Below, one piece after another: positions 49,625 through 62,259 of a stretch of 64,000 nt of DNA. Position numbers and translations under genes: made by a program. Numbering within the stretch: position 1 is the stretch's first letter; every line of letters begins with the position of its first letter. The DNA comes from Puffinus mauretanicus (lineage: Eukaryota; Chordata; Aves; Procellariiformes; Procellariidae), in assembly GCA_023333565.1 (NCBI GenBank), contig JAJKFH010000864.1, forward strand, positions 419,979 through 483,978, given 5' to 3'. Below the pieces are notes generated by a model, which was given only the letters and a program-made list of their open reading frames with translations, made no database searches and was not told the origin of the DNA.

Positions 49625-52600
49625 CAAGTTAAACTTTCTATATTTTCACTGTTTTTACCGTTACTTTGATCCATCCCTTCCTAATGAAGCTGTGCAGCTG
49701 TGCCAAAAGGAGTTCTGGGTGCAGAGGGCCAGTGTGGGACAGCAAGATGTAGGCATCTCCCACCAAGCAAGCAGGGCACTCTGGAGCACAAGGGAGTCTT
49801 AGCTTCATGGCTTTATTCGTACCCATTTTATATGAGGGGATCAAATACAGTGGAAGTAGAAATGAAGGTCCAAAACTAAGCAAGTGCTGATGCCACAAAA
49901 CTATTTTATAAGAGGGATGCAGGGGTAACCCCGTAATTTCCTCCCTACCTCTGTAATACAGCGATGCTCATTATTAACTGACTCACTCAGTGGAGCTGCT
50001 TATAGAAAAGAGACATTCTTCCAAGGGGATGATTTTGTATCCCCTCAAGCTGAAGAGGGGACTGAACTGGGATTTCTCACTTCCCAGAAAAGTACTTACT
50101 TACTATTAGATAAGCAAAGGTCAACACCATCCCTACCCCTCCTACTTTTTAAAAGCCTGTTGCAGGAATTTCAGGTACTCTGGGAATATGTTCTTAAGTT
50201 ATTGTGAGGGATTTAGTAAAGGAGTGACTGGAGGTGAAGTGCTGTTTGGATTTTGGTCTGAGGTATGTGTGAAAATACTCAGCCCAGAAAAGACAGCCGC
50301 TTATTATCATACACAAGCTCTAAGTACTTGGGAAACTTGACAATTAAAATGTAAGTATCAAGGAGGCCAAGCTGACTTCTGGGTTCGGCAGTAACATGCA
50401 TTTAACACCACAACTTCAGGCTTGAATTCAAGCACATAAGCCCTTTCTTATGTTTAGTCCCCTCCTTTTCTCCTCTGCATCCCCAGGGATGAGAACACAG
50501 CTAGCTGTGGCAGGTAACCCCCCTGTCTTGAAGAAAGAAGATCAAAGAAGAAGAGTTCCTCACTGCAGCAAAATTGTACTCATGGAAGTACTGCACTGAT
50601 ATTGCCCCATACCTCGGCTGCACGCAGTCATCTGTTGGCAGAATTACATTCATGACTGCTCATATTCTCAGTAGCAGAGAAGCTACACAGGACAAAAGTA
50701 TTTAGAATTAAACTTTTATAAGGTCTCTTTTTCTTTTGCCTTAGGAGCACCCTTCTTCGTAGCATAACATCAACAGAACACGAGCACAAGCACATAATTA
50801 CAGTAATTGCTGACAGTAAAAAATGTTATCGGTTAGTTGCTCAGAAACTAAAGCTCTTAACAATCCCTTGTTAGAGCTTATTCTGTCAAAGAAGAGATCA
50901 CAGTCATAGTGGATGGAAGCAGATGGTCAGGATTACATACCTGTGGGGATGGAGGGGAAGTAATCCATTTGTGAGTTAAGTGAAGGATAGAGGTGAAGGG
51001 GAAAAGATTTAGTTGTATGCACAAAGAACTCAGTGACAGGAGTGTAACTCAAGTTCAGCCCTGTAGGGGATTTCTGACACAAACCAAGAGAGGCATTGTG
51101 TTGGTGGTGTCACTTTACAGTATTTACCACTTGGTTAATTTATATAACTGCATACTATGTTTTGTTAGTAGTAGTGCAATCTCATGCAGTGCATATCCTG
51201 TAAGCATTCTTTGTTTCAGTGTTAATGGTGTAGGAAATACCAAGTGAAATAAGTGCAGCTGCTTACTTAATCTGCTTACTTATATATGAGAGTTAAATTC
51301 AGACTAAGAAAAATGTACCGCTATCCAAATCAGAAGACAAAGTCATCAGCTACATTTCAAGCACTGCAGCATTGCAGAACACAGTAAGTCAGCAGCAGCA
51401 ATCAAGTCATATTTTCCAATCAATTACTCCAGTAAACATGGTGTAACAATTAGCAACTGAAGATGTGAGGCTTCAGTGAACAAGTTACTATAAAAAATTT
51501 AAAGTCATTAATATGAAATGGAATGGTCTTAGTGGAGAATGAACCTTGAGGCTGCATTAGGGCTAAGGTAAGCTGTTCTTAAAGACTTCTTAAAGAGATG
51601 GTTTAAATTTAGCTGTAGTGCAATCAGGAACATAAGAATCACTTAAATCAACCACCACTTGATAACTTATGTAGGAAATGAAAAACCTGATTCAAACAGG
51701 ACTATGAGGCTCTGGCTGTACCAATACTTTAACCACAGCTGAGACCAAGTTCTGGGCACAGCGATGTGACCCCTTCCACCATTCAAGTTGCTAGAACGGT
51801 CCCTGGCCATTTTGGGGCCAAAACAAATTATTTTCTATTGAAAAAAATTCCTATGCATAGTTGAAAGGTTAGCACAGGTTGGGGACCACTCTTAACATGT
51901 AGTTTGGGCATGTCTGTCTTTTCTGAGAGGCACTAATGGTTGTTAACTTAGACACCAGCTATTCTGTACCAGCTGGACTCAGTGCTGGAGGACAGGTCTT
52001 GCCACAGCTCAGTTTGTGAATACAGACGCAGCCATTATGCACTAACAATCACATATTTCAGTGCCTCACATGAAAACAGTCATGATGATCCACTGGTTCA
52101 GGAGTCTTTAAGGTGGTTTTTAGAAGCTGCATAGTTCATTGGCTATAAGGATTAAAAACAAACAATCAAAGAAACATACAAACGGAAACCTACTCAGAAA
52201 AATTATTAGATTCTTGAAAAGCTAAAGGGCCACACGCAGTGCTGTAGGAATTGCTGTATCAATGGCATTCTTCAGGTTTCACCTGCCTTTCACACAAAAT
52301 TACTCCTTTCAATGATCTTGCAGAAGATCTTTCAATACGCCCTAGTAGCTACAGTGAGCACTGAGAAAAAAGAATTTCAACAGAGAGAAACCATAGCATT
52401 TAAAGTATAGTCAATTTTCCAATTCTGTTCCACAGTCAAAAATTCCTTGCTGATTTTTTTTTGGTACATTGTAGCTTTATTTTCCTTTCACTCATGTAAG
52501 AACACAATCAAATCTTACATTCCAAATGAGCATGTGTCAAGTATACAAATAAAATTCTACACCAGTTTCTGACATTTGCTTACTACAATACCATTAAGCG

Positions 52601-52671
52601 AGTTCATGTATTAGAGGCACAATAAGATTTTACTGTGTGCTTAAATTGTACTAACTAGAATATTAAAGGTT

Positions 52672-52790
52672 AGGAATATATATATGGTAGACACTTTAAG
52701 TCTCATTCTTTATTATAACATGCATCATATATACAATATATATTGTATAATCGTATATATATATAAAAAATATACATCATATAATAGTTT
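52672..52790. repeat. TA-rich simple repeat with a 20 bp palindrome
   Basis: Several (TA)n runs are interspersed with CATCATATA words. Positions 52730-52749 form a perfect 20 bp palindrome (TATACAATATATATTGTATA). Such tracts are unstable in replication and often polymorphic. Confidence 0.8.
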
Positions 52791-54110
52791 CCAGAATCTC
52801 ATCCAGCACTATTGTGAAACTGGTTAATTTGCTTCTACCTTTTTAAATTTTGGAAAGAGGTTCTCAAGCCACATTGTTCACATAATTTGAAATATTGATA
52901 TAAACTTTAGTCTAAAATTCTGAATAGTTAGTTTATATCTGGTGTTTTGGTGGTAGTACTGCCTTTCAGTTTAAATAATTCTTTTCTTTTCTTGGTGTTT
53001 ATGCTACACTGTATTCACAAAGAGCAATCTTATCCACTTTTGGACAGCTTTTTGTGAAGTGAAAAATGAGAAGCTCTTTTGATCTCCTCATGCTAGACAG
53101 CATCTTTGTTCCTTGCTATCTTAGTAGCCATTTTTATTTATCCAGCATTTGTCTTGTTTATAGCATTCTACATGAGACCTTACAAGGCTGAGTAAAGTGA
53201 TACTATTATTACTCAGAAATTATCTGTCTTAGGATCACTTTGGCTTTTCTACAATTTTGTCATCTCAGCCACTCATAGACATCCTGGATCGAATAACATT
53301 ACTGGGCTTTTCATCAGTTCAAACTGATGAGCTCCCTATTTTAACACAAATTCTTACTAAGCCCTGTCAGGATCACCATACAACTATTTTTCCTTCCATT
53401 CCTACAACTATTATACCTATGATGATTCAGTTCCCCACTATATAAACAATGCTCCGAGTTTGTGTCATTAGCAGTCATCAACTTGCACTACAAGTTTTGC
53501 ACCGGGATGTTAAGGAAAACTTTTGATAAGATCTGTAGCAAGATGAGTCTTTGAAGAATGCCAAGCACTAAGCTCTGCCCTATTCACTAATATCTTTATT
53601 CAATAAGACCTATTGTTGCTGTTGCCGTTTCCAATATAGAAAAATTCCTCAATGCCTTCAAGTTCTTTACCAAGTTGAGATAAAAATTTTCTGTATAGGA
53701 CTGTATAAAATTTGTCACTGAAGTACCAAGAAATGAGACCTATTGCATTTTCTTTGCCTAGAAATTGGCTTTTCAAAGGAATTTTTAAAAAATGCATAGC
53801 GAGGACAGAATTTTATTGGCAGGTAAATAAAAAAGCCAGAAGACATGAGAAACGACTTCCAAAACAAAATTTCTGTAGCAGCTGTTTCTGACTGCAACAG
53901 CAGCACTGTGGGGACATAGAGGCTGGCATGGTTTCATATGGCCCTGCAGCACCAAAAATGACCTCTATTTAGCATGAAGATATATGATGCCTTGCTGCCT
54001 GGCTCTAGTAGAATTAAGCTGGAAAGAGGAACACTCCTTGCTAACAGCACAATTATACCACACAAAGCAGAATTTCTCTTTTAAATGAAGTAATTTTAAA
54101 TAAAAAGAGA

Positions 54111-54130
54111 GGAAGGAAGGAAGGAAAGGA
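54111..54130. repeat. (GGAA)n microsatellite
   Basis: Four perfect GGAA units (GGAAGGAAGGAAGGAA) followed by a decayed AGGA, directly after an AGAGA tract. Purine-only over about 26 bases. Confidence 0.8.
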
Positions 54131-57100
54131 CAAAATACATATCTTAGCAAGCCACAGTCTTTTATTCAAATGGATCATTTCAGTTTCTTTGCAAATTGTA
54201 ATAATAGTTCATGGTGATTTGGGCTTGAGAAGGGAAGTCCATCTTCATTACAATCATCGTCAGCTTCACTACAATCATGTTAAATCATAAAAAGACTTGT
54301 TTGAAAGCTGTCCAGGTTGATCTCAGAGCTTTTCTGGTCGTCAAGAAAGATAATAATACATTACATGCTAGCACTTTTCATCAGTATATCTCAAAATACT
54401 TTGCAAAGCAGATCATGAGATCATTGCCTTTATATTGTTTGGGAAATGTGAGTAGGGAGTGGAAGTAACTAAGCATATGTCAGTGTCAGTCCCAATTCTA
54501 GAGTACAGGCTGAAAGAAAAGGCTACAAGTCTTTCCTCCATCCACTGTTCTTCAGACTTCCACACGCATACATCCTCATATTTTACTTTCAGTTAACCAC
54601 CGTAAGCATTCATTTGCTGCATTTGTAAGCCTACTAACCTGAATCAGGTGATTCACTGGAAATTAGAAATCCATTTTCAACTGAAAGCTACAGATAGTCT
54701 GTTTGCAAAAGTCTCAGAAAGAGAGTAACAGGCTTCTTCCTCTTCAGTAATGGAAACTGTTAAAATTGACAGTTTCTAGAACTGAAACTTGATCACACTT
54801 CTGGCTTACAGCAATTTATTTTCTTTACTATCATCACCTCAGCTGGTTGCAGGTCTCATAAGGAGATCAGGAATTGAATTTTCTTGGATATACTACGTAA
54901 CTCACTGTTGAATGAGTTTTGCAAGACAGCCTTTTCATTGCTGTCACCACAAAGCTCAATTTGGAGACACGTAAATACCCATCCATGAAATGGTGGCTTC
55001 CAGCAGTTTTGAGTTCAGAGGTCTACATTAAGGCTACGTGCTAAAGAGCACTCCCCAGCACTGATCTCATTTGTACAGTGACATTGTTAGAATGATCCCT
55101 GGCACAACCAAATTCACTGAGGTACGTGTAGCTTGGCTACCTCCATGTTTGGCTGCTCTTCAGCTTTCCAAATTATAGACAGAGAAGCCAGGACTGTGGC
55201 TGTGAAGACAAAGGCAGAAGAAACTTTGAATACCTTGACCTTTTCCATATTATCCATTGTTGTGTTGTCTCCCTATTCAAAAGACTTGCATTTTCTCTAA
55301 AACTCCTTTTATGTTAGGAAACTTGTAAAATTCCTTCTTGTTACACCTTATGCCTAAATATAAGTAGTTTTACCTCCAGGTGGCTTTGGCGTTCCTCCTT
55401 TGTCCCATGATATTTGAACAATACTTTTAGACACTTCCTTTGTTATCTATCCTTGTTTGCACTTTTTATGTCCTCTTTTTGCATGATCTGATATGACGTT
55501 TTTTATATTGATGCACGATAACACTTTTCTTTGATTGCATACTAAATGCATCAATGGAACTAACCGGAAGAATGTCACACTAAATAGGCAATAAAAAATG
55601 TCATACTTGACCACCACTCATTTTAATCAGACTAGCATTCATCTTATTATTTCTAGCAACTCTTTAAACATCAGATGAAATCAAAATGTCCAAGTGATAA
55701 ATGTCTACCTCAGTCACTGTCTGTTAGATGTGAGACAAGTGGTTGGAATAAGAATGAGCCGGTAGACCTAAGGGAGTTTGATTGATGGATTTTGAAAGTA
55801 TTATAAACAGTACACAAATTCAGCTGAATCTAACTACAAGATTGTTCTTCAACAAAGGCTGAAACAGTAACAAACATGAATATTGACATAGAAGCATGCC
55901 TGCACAACCATTTCCCAACATGCAGACAGTTACAGTGCCAGATTCTGTATCTGACTACATTGATAAGCTGAATCACAAGATTCAAGATTGTAGTAGCCAT
56001 AGGATTCAGCAGTACTCCCTGTGAATCAAAATCTTTCAGATGTTTATTTATAGTGTTGTTTTCAAATAACAAGGTAAGAAAGCGTATCAACACTTTCCAA
56101 GACACGTGGTCATTCAGGTAACGTCTCACTAGATCACTCCCCTTCTAAGTAGGAAAAATCGGATTTCCTGGGGTGTATGTGTTCACATTTAGATGAAAAA
56201 GAATGAAATTTCCCAGAAGTGAAGACTTGGTCCTTTGTCCTAGACTGGTCTGAAGAGAACATTCATAACAAATGATGCCCACAAGAACCACCATTGCAAT
56301 AGATTGCTTTTGAATGTGACTGTTCAACACTGCAAGTATTAGCTCTGTTGTGGAAAATGGTCATTGGCAAGCAGCAATAAAACTCTGAAATCTGATGGAA
56401 AAGTTTTTGAAAATTGCCAGTGTATGTGTCTTTTGTTTCAAAGATATTGAATAATGCTAGAGCATGTTTCAAGAGAGTGCTGGAGATGCCATCTTCTCAC
56501 AAAAAATAATACTGAAACTGACTGGAATAGATGTCACTACACCTGTGCTAAAGATGGGGCGAGTTTTACACACTTCAAATTTATTTAATTTTAGTTTGCT
56601 TCAACTATGTTTTTGACTGAATTGAGCTACACTTCCCTCCCACAAATACAAAATCTATCCTGTTTACTGGATTTATTACTGTTTATACCTCTTTACTAAG
56701 GTATACTGCTTCCTTGGTTTTCCTTGGGTGTAGTGGCACTTCAGCGCTTCTTGTATGCCAGACCTCTAGATCCAGAAACAAATTTATGTACCATGACACT
56801 CACATAACTTGCGATTCATGTGATCCTGTGAGAGAACTATTTTGTGTGGTGTATGGCAAGCACATTGGAAGTGATCCTGAACTGTTCATTGGGCAGAGCA
56901 GGAAGCCAACTCCAGTAGCCAGGAGATGAAAACCTGCCTGGTCCAGAACATGAGGAACGTGCAGTGTGCCATGGTAGCCTCGATCCTCTGGGTCTGGGAC
57001 TTAAAGTCAGTTATAGAGTATCATAAATTTGTGTTCACTCAACCAGGCAAGGATTCAACCATGAGGGGAAGAAACAAAGGCTGAGTTGCTAGTAATCTTC

Positions 57101-59570
57101 CTGTTGTTTCCTTGTGCATGTCAGCTGTTGTTCACTTCTATATCTTTTAGACCCACTCTTGTATTCCCTGTCTTCCCATTCATGCCTAAACCCCTAGCAC
57201 AGTGTTCATAAAGGCCAGCTGCATAGGACAGCTGTTCTCTAAGCCTGACTATTAGATGGGGTCTTTGGATGAGATAGGTGGAGGAAAAAACTAGTGTTTT
57301 TATAAAGGCATTAATTTTGCTGCTTGGTAGGACAGGCCATATGCAAGCACAGAAGCACTATTCAGATGAGTAGCAGCTCTAATTTATTAGTCTAATTCTT
57401 TTCCTAGGCTGGCCAGAGTGCTGCCGGATCCTTTTGTATGAAGAAAAGTATGTTTCTTTTCTTAATATAGCATCTACTGTTTAGAGTGTCAGCTTCATGC
57501 ACCAGTAGTTTCCCAAATGAAGCAGCAAATTTTTCATTTAAAGAGTCTTACATGCTGCAAGGTGAGAAGTTTGGCACTTGTCTTTAAACATTTTTTTAAT
57601 TTTTAAACATAAAATTCAGTTTAATTTTGGTTCTAAAGGAATGTAAGCTTCTATGGGAAGCAACTATAAAGGCTCAGATGTTAGTTAGAAAGCCTCACAT
57701 AGAACTGCAACATGCCCACAGTCCTTGCCAGCATCAAGGTGTCATGCTGAGCAATTGTAATATGTGTAATTATGTATGACTTTGAATGTAGATCAAAATT
57801 GGCATAAACCTTATGTGTAAGAGTCGCAAAATGATGACTGAACAATGTGTCCTGAAATGTTTTTAGCTTGGATCTTTTATGTGACTCAGCAGGCCTTGCT
57901 AAAGGAAAGAAAAGAGGTAGCAGGTGGATGTGAGCAAAGTGGATAGCTCATCAAAACTGGAGACTGAGCAGGTTGTCAGCCAGCTTTCACTCCAGGATAC
58001 GTTGGCAGTGTCTACTTAATTGCACTCAGCTTGTGGCTTCCTTTGCGAAAATTTTAGAAAGCACAAATTTCACTGGTGACAGTACTGGGCTTCTTCACAG
58101 TAGTAAGAAAAGAGCAAAAATAACAACCTGAAGTGATTTCAGCTCATGCTGGCACAACATATCACATAGGAAAATCAGTCTGGACATCAGACAAGTAACA
58201 CCATGTCAACATGGCTAGAAATTGATGCTCATACAACATCAGCAGTATGACATTTGGTTCCTGCCTATTGTTTTTAGTGCTGATTGTCATCACTTCTTTG
58301 TCATTGTTCCAAGACTTAGCGAAGTCTCCTCATTTCTACAGTCAGAAAATGAAACTATTTGAATAGTACAATATATGTCAAGTTTAAGAGAATGTGAGAA
58401 AAACTCTGGTGTCATTGAAGGGACATTGACAAGTCATCTTACTACCCTGTTAATTACCTGCATAAATCCAGTCATCACCCACCCCTTTACTCTTCCATAT
58501 GAAATAAAGGTGACTTTTTTTTACCTTTGTTGCCGTACTTCAAATGACAGTCCATCAGAATACAATCAGAAGTCCTCACCACCCCAAGAAGCAGCCACTC
58601 AACACTTAATGAAATGGTGTTATCTTTGGCTATATGTTTATTAGACAATCATTTTGATATTAGAAACTACAAGGTACGAGCCCTTCAAAGCTGTAGCTGA
58701 GACAGTTAAGGAAAAGAAAATAGCAAAGGGGATAAACATAACAATCTATTTTTTTGCCTACCTTCTGTCACAGCTTCTGCTGCTGGGGAAAAAGTCAAGC
58801 ATGCTTTATGTTTCAAATCATTTGTTATCATATTGTTCTCTGTGGGCCATATCAGCTTTGTCCCTGAAAACCTTCAAATGGTAAAAACCTCTCTTAGCTT
58901 CTGTCAGTCCTCATTCCCTGATGATATACACTCTGCTCTCAGCAACATTAAACTAGAAAGAATCCTATTTTGGCTTTAGAGGATTCCTACATCTTAGATC
59001 GCTCTTCATTCCAGAACCAGTGTCTTCAGATGAGGTCAAATCATGTATTTTACTTTACGGTTTCTTCTTTTTTCCCCCCTGGTTCCATCACCCTTACCTC
59101 ATGACTTCCTCTACCCACCACTGTTTCACACAGAAGAATTTCTCGCAGCTCTCTGGTCGGGTGGAAATATGCATCTTGCTGTGGCTTTCCCTTTAGCGCA
59201 AGCTCCTGACTGCCTTTCCACCATTCTGCTGCCATGCCGCAGATGTGCTAAAGGTTGTGTGTCCTCTCTCTCTAGTTGAAGGGTACTCTTTATAGCAGAA
59301 TGTGCTTTAATATGACCACCCCAGAGATTTTCCTTGTGGTAAATGTAGGATTTTTTACATTTCACTCCTACAACATCTTTGCATCACTCCTAGAGAAGCT
59401 TTACCATACTAGCTGGTAACAGAATCCAGGACTTTTCTAATATGATCCAGCTTTCTCAGAGTATCTGAGAGACTGTGGCAAGCAGGTTCATTTGAGTGTC
59501 TGCTTTAGGTAGCCTCCTTTGACTTGCGGAAACCGGACTCCACAATCTATGAGATTGTAAAGTAGGTATG

Positions 59571-59576
59571 TTTATT
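59571..59576 (-). terminator. LTR polyadenylation signal AATAAA
   Basis: Minus-strand AATAAA about 70 bp downstream of the TATA-like box and 46 bp before the LTR end, the usual place for the retroviral poly(A) signal at the end of R. Confidence 0.75.
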
Positions 59577-59641
59577 CAGCGCTGGGCGGCACGGGGGGGT
59601 AGTCCCACCAAAATCGTGCGCGCCTCAACGCGGCACTCACC

Positions 59642-59653
59642 ATAAATATATAC
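59642..59653 (-). promoter_or_regulatory. LTR TATA-like box
   Basis: The minus strand reads TGTATATATTTATGG here. A start site some 25-30 bp downstream would fall in the GC-richer GGTGAGTGCCGCG region and leave room for a short R before the AATAAA at 59576-59571. Activity cannot be judged from sequence. Confidence 0.6.
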
Positions 59654-60120
59654 AGTAAAATATTACATATTCATAAAGTTTTGTAATACGCCTATACATA
59701 TGCATGACCTGTCCCCGCTTTGTATTAAAATGAGTTCCAAGAAATCATTTCCATAGACCCCTCCCATCTGCGCTTGTGCATTGCCTCCTAGTGGTGGTCG
59801 TCGGGGGTCGTGGGGATGAAGGCTGATAGTTCCTCTTCGTCACCGCTAGTAACCTTTTGTTCTTGCGCAGGCTCAGTTGTCTTTTTACTTTTGTCCATAC
59901 CGCAGGGTCAGTTTTAGCTGGCTTCTTAAGACAAGTTTTTAGTCTTTATCAGGAGCTGTCCTTGTGAGGCGCCTCAGTTAATTTACGCCATAGCTAAGTC
60001 AGCCTTATCAGGCTGAGCCGGCCTTGTGAGGAACAAAGTATCAAGCCCCTACCTACTGATTCAATCTTCTAACTACTATTAATCATTCAACTACTAAAAT
60101 TCCTTAATCCCTTCTCTCAG

Positions 60121-60133
60121 TCCCCCCTTTTCT
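60121..60133 (-). other. Polypurine tract of the provirus
   Basis: Minus strand AGAAAAGGGGGGA, one base before the TG that opens the 3' LTR. This is the standard primer site for retroviral plus-strand DNA synthesis, and it fixes the LTR boundary. Confidence 0.85.
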
Positions 60134-60244
60134 AAAAAGTTAGTAAATTCTTTTACTCTATACTAAACCCTATACTAATTTTCTTTATATTATCCCATTC
60201 TTCTCCAGGTCCTTTATAAGATCTCTGCCTGTTTCAATTTGTTG

Positions 60245-60678
60245 TCAGTGCTGATAGTCATACCTCAAGTGCCTTATTTGTTTTATCATTTGCCAATTTA
60301 AAACATACAGTATTGCAGATAAAGCAATACTAATAAAGACTAGAATTAGGAGAACAACAATAGGGTGACATAAGGTATTAAGGATACCTGTAGCAGTGGG
60401 TGACCATCCGAAAAGTGTATCCCACCATTTATGTTCTCCATCCATTTCTACTCTTTTAGAACTTCTTTTAAGTATACTTGACTTCCGTGCATAACCATGG
60501 TAGATAGATTTGCACCCTTTCGATCAGAATGTATCCCCATGGATCCAGTGTATCTGATATAAGCTTGAGACCAAGGTTGCCCAATATTATCCTGGCTAGA
60601 AGTGCTTTCCCACCCCCAAATCATAATTATGACCGTGAAAAAAATAATTTTCCCGGTTGGGCTTGCATGACCTTCCAT
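60245..60678 (-). pseudogene. env: env remnant, large internal deletion
   Basis: Two pieces of a retroviral envelope gene are joined. The first (60448-60678, 76 codons) starts at an ATG that overlaps the end of pol in another frame. It has a hydrophobic stretch at residues 11-23, fitting a signal peptide, and then a short surface-protein start, ending at TAG 60448-60450. The second (60245-60445, 66 codons, different frame) has a tryptophan-rich start (KWWDTLFGW) and one strongly hydrophobic span at residues 28-49. A short basic tail follows, fitting the membrane anchor and cytoplasmic tail of the transmembrane subunit. Almost all of the surface subunit, the fusion peptide and the transmembrane ectodomain are missing. 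Envelope genes normally exceed 1.3 kb, so roughly 1 kb or more is gone. It cannot act in entry. Confidence 0.8.
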
Positions 60679-61768
60679 GGAGATTTGTGTGCCTTCTTCA
60701 CTCTGGTATGATGGATCCAGGCATTCTGTTATTGCTGTGAAGGAGGTGAGGAGTACTTGGAATGATCCTTCCCACTGCGGCTCCAAAGTTTTCTCTGCAA
60801 GAGACTTTACATACACATAGTCTCCAGGTTGTATATTATGTACAGGCCCATCCAAACCCCTGCTTCGAGTCCCAACCACATATTTCTCAACCTTCCTGAG
60901 TTGTTTCCCCAATGCAATCATGTAGGAGGTCATGATTTCATCCCTGACTTGCGTGGACATCCCTTTCTGTACTCTATAGGGTCGTCCATACAAGATTTCA
61001 AAAGGGCTCAGTCCTTCCCTTGCTCTTGGCCTAGTTCGTATGCGCAAAAGAGCCAAAGGAAGAGACTGAGGCCAGGCCAAGTTAGTTTCCTGTCCCAATT
61101 TCACAATCTGCTGTTTGATTAAGTGGTTCATTTTTCTACTTGGCCACTCGACTGAGGACGATATGGGGTATGAAGCTGCCAATCAATAGATTTTGCCAAT
61201 CTATGCCCAAATGGCAGCTAATTTGTTGTAGTACTTTGGAGATGAAATGTGATCCTCTGTCAGAAGATATGGTTGCTGGAACCCCAAAACATGGTATTAT
61301 TTCTTGTATTAATATTTTAGTTACCTCCCGAGCCTTGACTGTCCTGGTAGGGAATGCCTCTGGCCAACCTGAAAAGGTGTCAGTTAATACCAATAAATAT
61401 CGATACCCCCCTTTTCTTGGGAGTTCTGAAAAATCGATCTGCCATTGTTGCCCAGGCCCGTTGCCTTTTCCAGTTTGGCCCATTTCTGGTTTGGGGGTAT
61501 TCTTGGGATTCATCTGGAGACAGAGATCACACTGCTGTGTCACTTGCCTTACAGTAGTGTATAGATTCCTAGCTACGATTTCTTTGATTAGTTTTTTTTA
61601 AGCCTCCACCCCCCAATGCCTCTTCTTATGTTCTTCCCTTATCAGAGACCATGTTAGATAGGAGGGAATAATTAGTTTCCCTTGTGGGGTGAGAGCCCAC
61701 CCCTCTCTATTATATGACCCTTCTAGATCTGCAATAAGCTTCTGATCTTCTTTTGTATATTCTGGCTT
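60627..61768 (-). pseudogene. pol: pol: integrase region, broken
   Basis: Integrase joins viral DNA to the host chromosome. On the minus strand the zinc-binding part shows HWGVEA near 61601, and CDLC near 61530. The catalytic core shows the first aspartate in WQIDFSEL (about 61445), the second in SSDRGSHF (about 61258), and the glutamate in the VEK codons near 61135. Breaks: an in-frame TAA at 61598-61600 inside the zinc-binding region, a frame change near 61178, another at 61135, and a third near 60735. The last comes just before the C-terminal WIHHTRVKKAH block, which overlaps the env start and ends at TAA 60627-60629. The C-terminal domain is recognisable (PGDYVYVKSL, PQWEGSFQVLL). All three acidic residues are still encoded but no single frame joins them. 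Confidence 0.9.
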
Positions 61769-61828
61769 ACCTTCTAGGGAGATTCGCTCGTCAGGGACTA
61801 AAGCCCCTTCTATTTTTACCTTTGCCTT

Positions 61829-62258
61829 GGCTGCCTGTTTTGCCTCTCTGTCCACCAGCTCATTTCCCCTTTCCAATTCTGAGCTCACTTTCTGGTGTGC
61901 CTTGATGTGTATAATTGCCACTTTCTCAGGGAGTTGTACTGCCTCCAACAGTCTCAAAATTTCCTCTGCGTGTTTAATATTCTTTCCTTGAGAGTTCAAT
62001 AACCCTCTCTCTTTCCAGATTGCTCCATGTGCGTGCACAACTCCGAAGGCATATCTTGAGTCTGTATAAATGTTTACAATTTTTCCTTGGGCCAATTCCA
62101 AGGCACGGGTTAGAGTGATTATCTCCGCTTTCTGTGCCGAGGTATTTAGGGGCAAAGGCTTTGATTCTATTATCTCCTGACTAGTGGTAATAGCATATCC
62201 CGCGTTATCTTTTACCACTCAGGACATAGCTGCTTCCGTCTGTGAACCAGTTCTCTCC
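61829..62258 (-). pseudogene. pol: pol: RNase H domain, one frameshift
   Basis: RNase H removes the RNA strand of the RNA-DNA hybrid during reverse transcription. All four acidic residues are visible on the minus strand: Asp in WFTDGSSY (about 62240), then, after a frame change near 62211, Glu in QKAEIITL, Asp in YTDSRYAFG and Asp in ELVDREAK (residues 32, 53 and 123 of the frame starting at 62218). A histidine in HIKAHQK precedes the last aspartate. The presence of a helix rich in basic residues and the overall pattern resemble gammaretroviral RNase H. Apart from the single frameshift the domain is intact in sequence. Confidence 0.9.
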
Positions 62259-62259
62259 A

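Larger units (their letters stand above)
47960..59524. other. 11.5 kb of AT-rich sequence, no gene seen
   Basis: No recognisable gene or interspersed repeat family. Simple sequence includes TATATATCATATATAGG near 48657-48675, TA/CATA repeats at 49590-49624, TA-rich tracts at 52672-52790 and four GGAA units near 54111-54130. The longest open frame is 99 codons (55830-56129, minus) without a domain. Confidence 0.5.
59525..60119 (-). mobile_element. 3' LTR of gammaretrovirus-like endogenous retrovirus
   Basis: On the minus strand it begins TGAGAGAAGGGATTAAGG directly after a polypurine tract and probably ends GGTTTCCGCA at 59525, a length of 595 bp with TG...CA ends. Inside are a TATA-like box (59642-59653) and an AATAAA signal (59571-59576) in the right order and spacing for U3-R-U5. 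It follows pol and env remnants in the same orientation, so it is the 3' LTR. The 5' LTR lies beyond the window, so a target-site duplication cannot be checked and the inner end rests on the terminal CA alone. Confidence 0.85.

Noticed and set aside
61140..61601. 153-codon plus-strand open frame
   Set aside because: It is the antisense shadow of the integrase region, whose catalytic motifs are on the minus strand.
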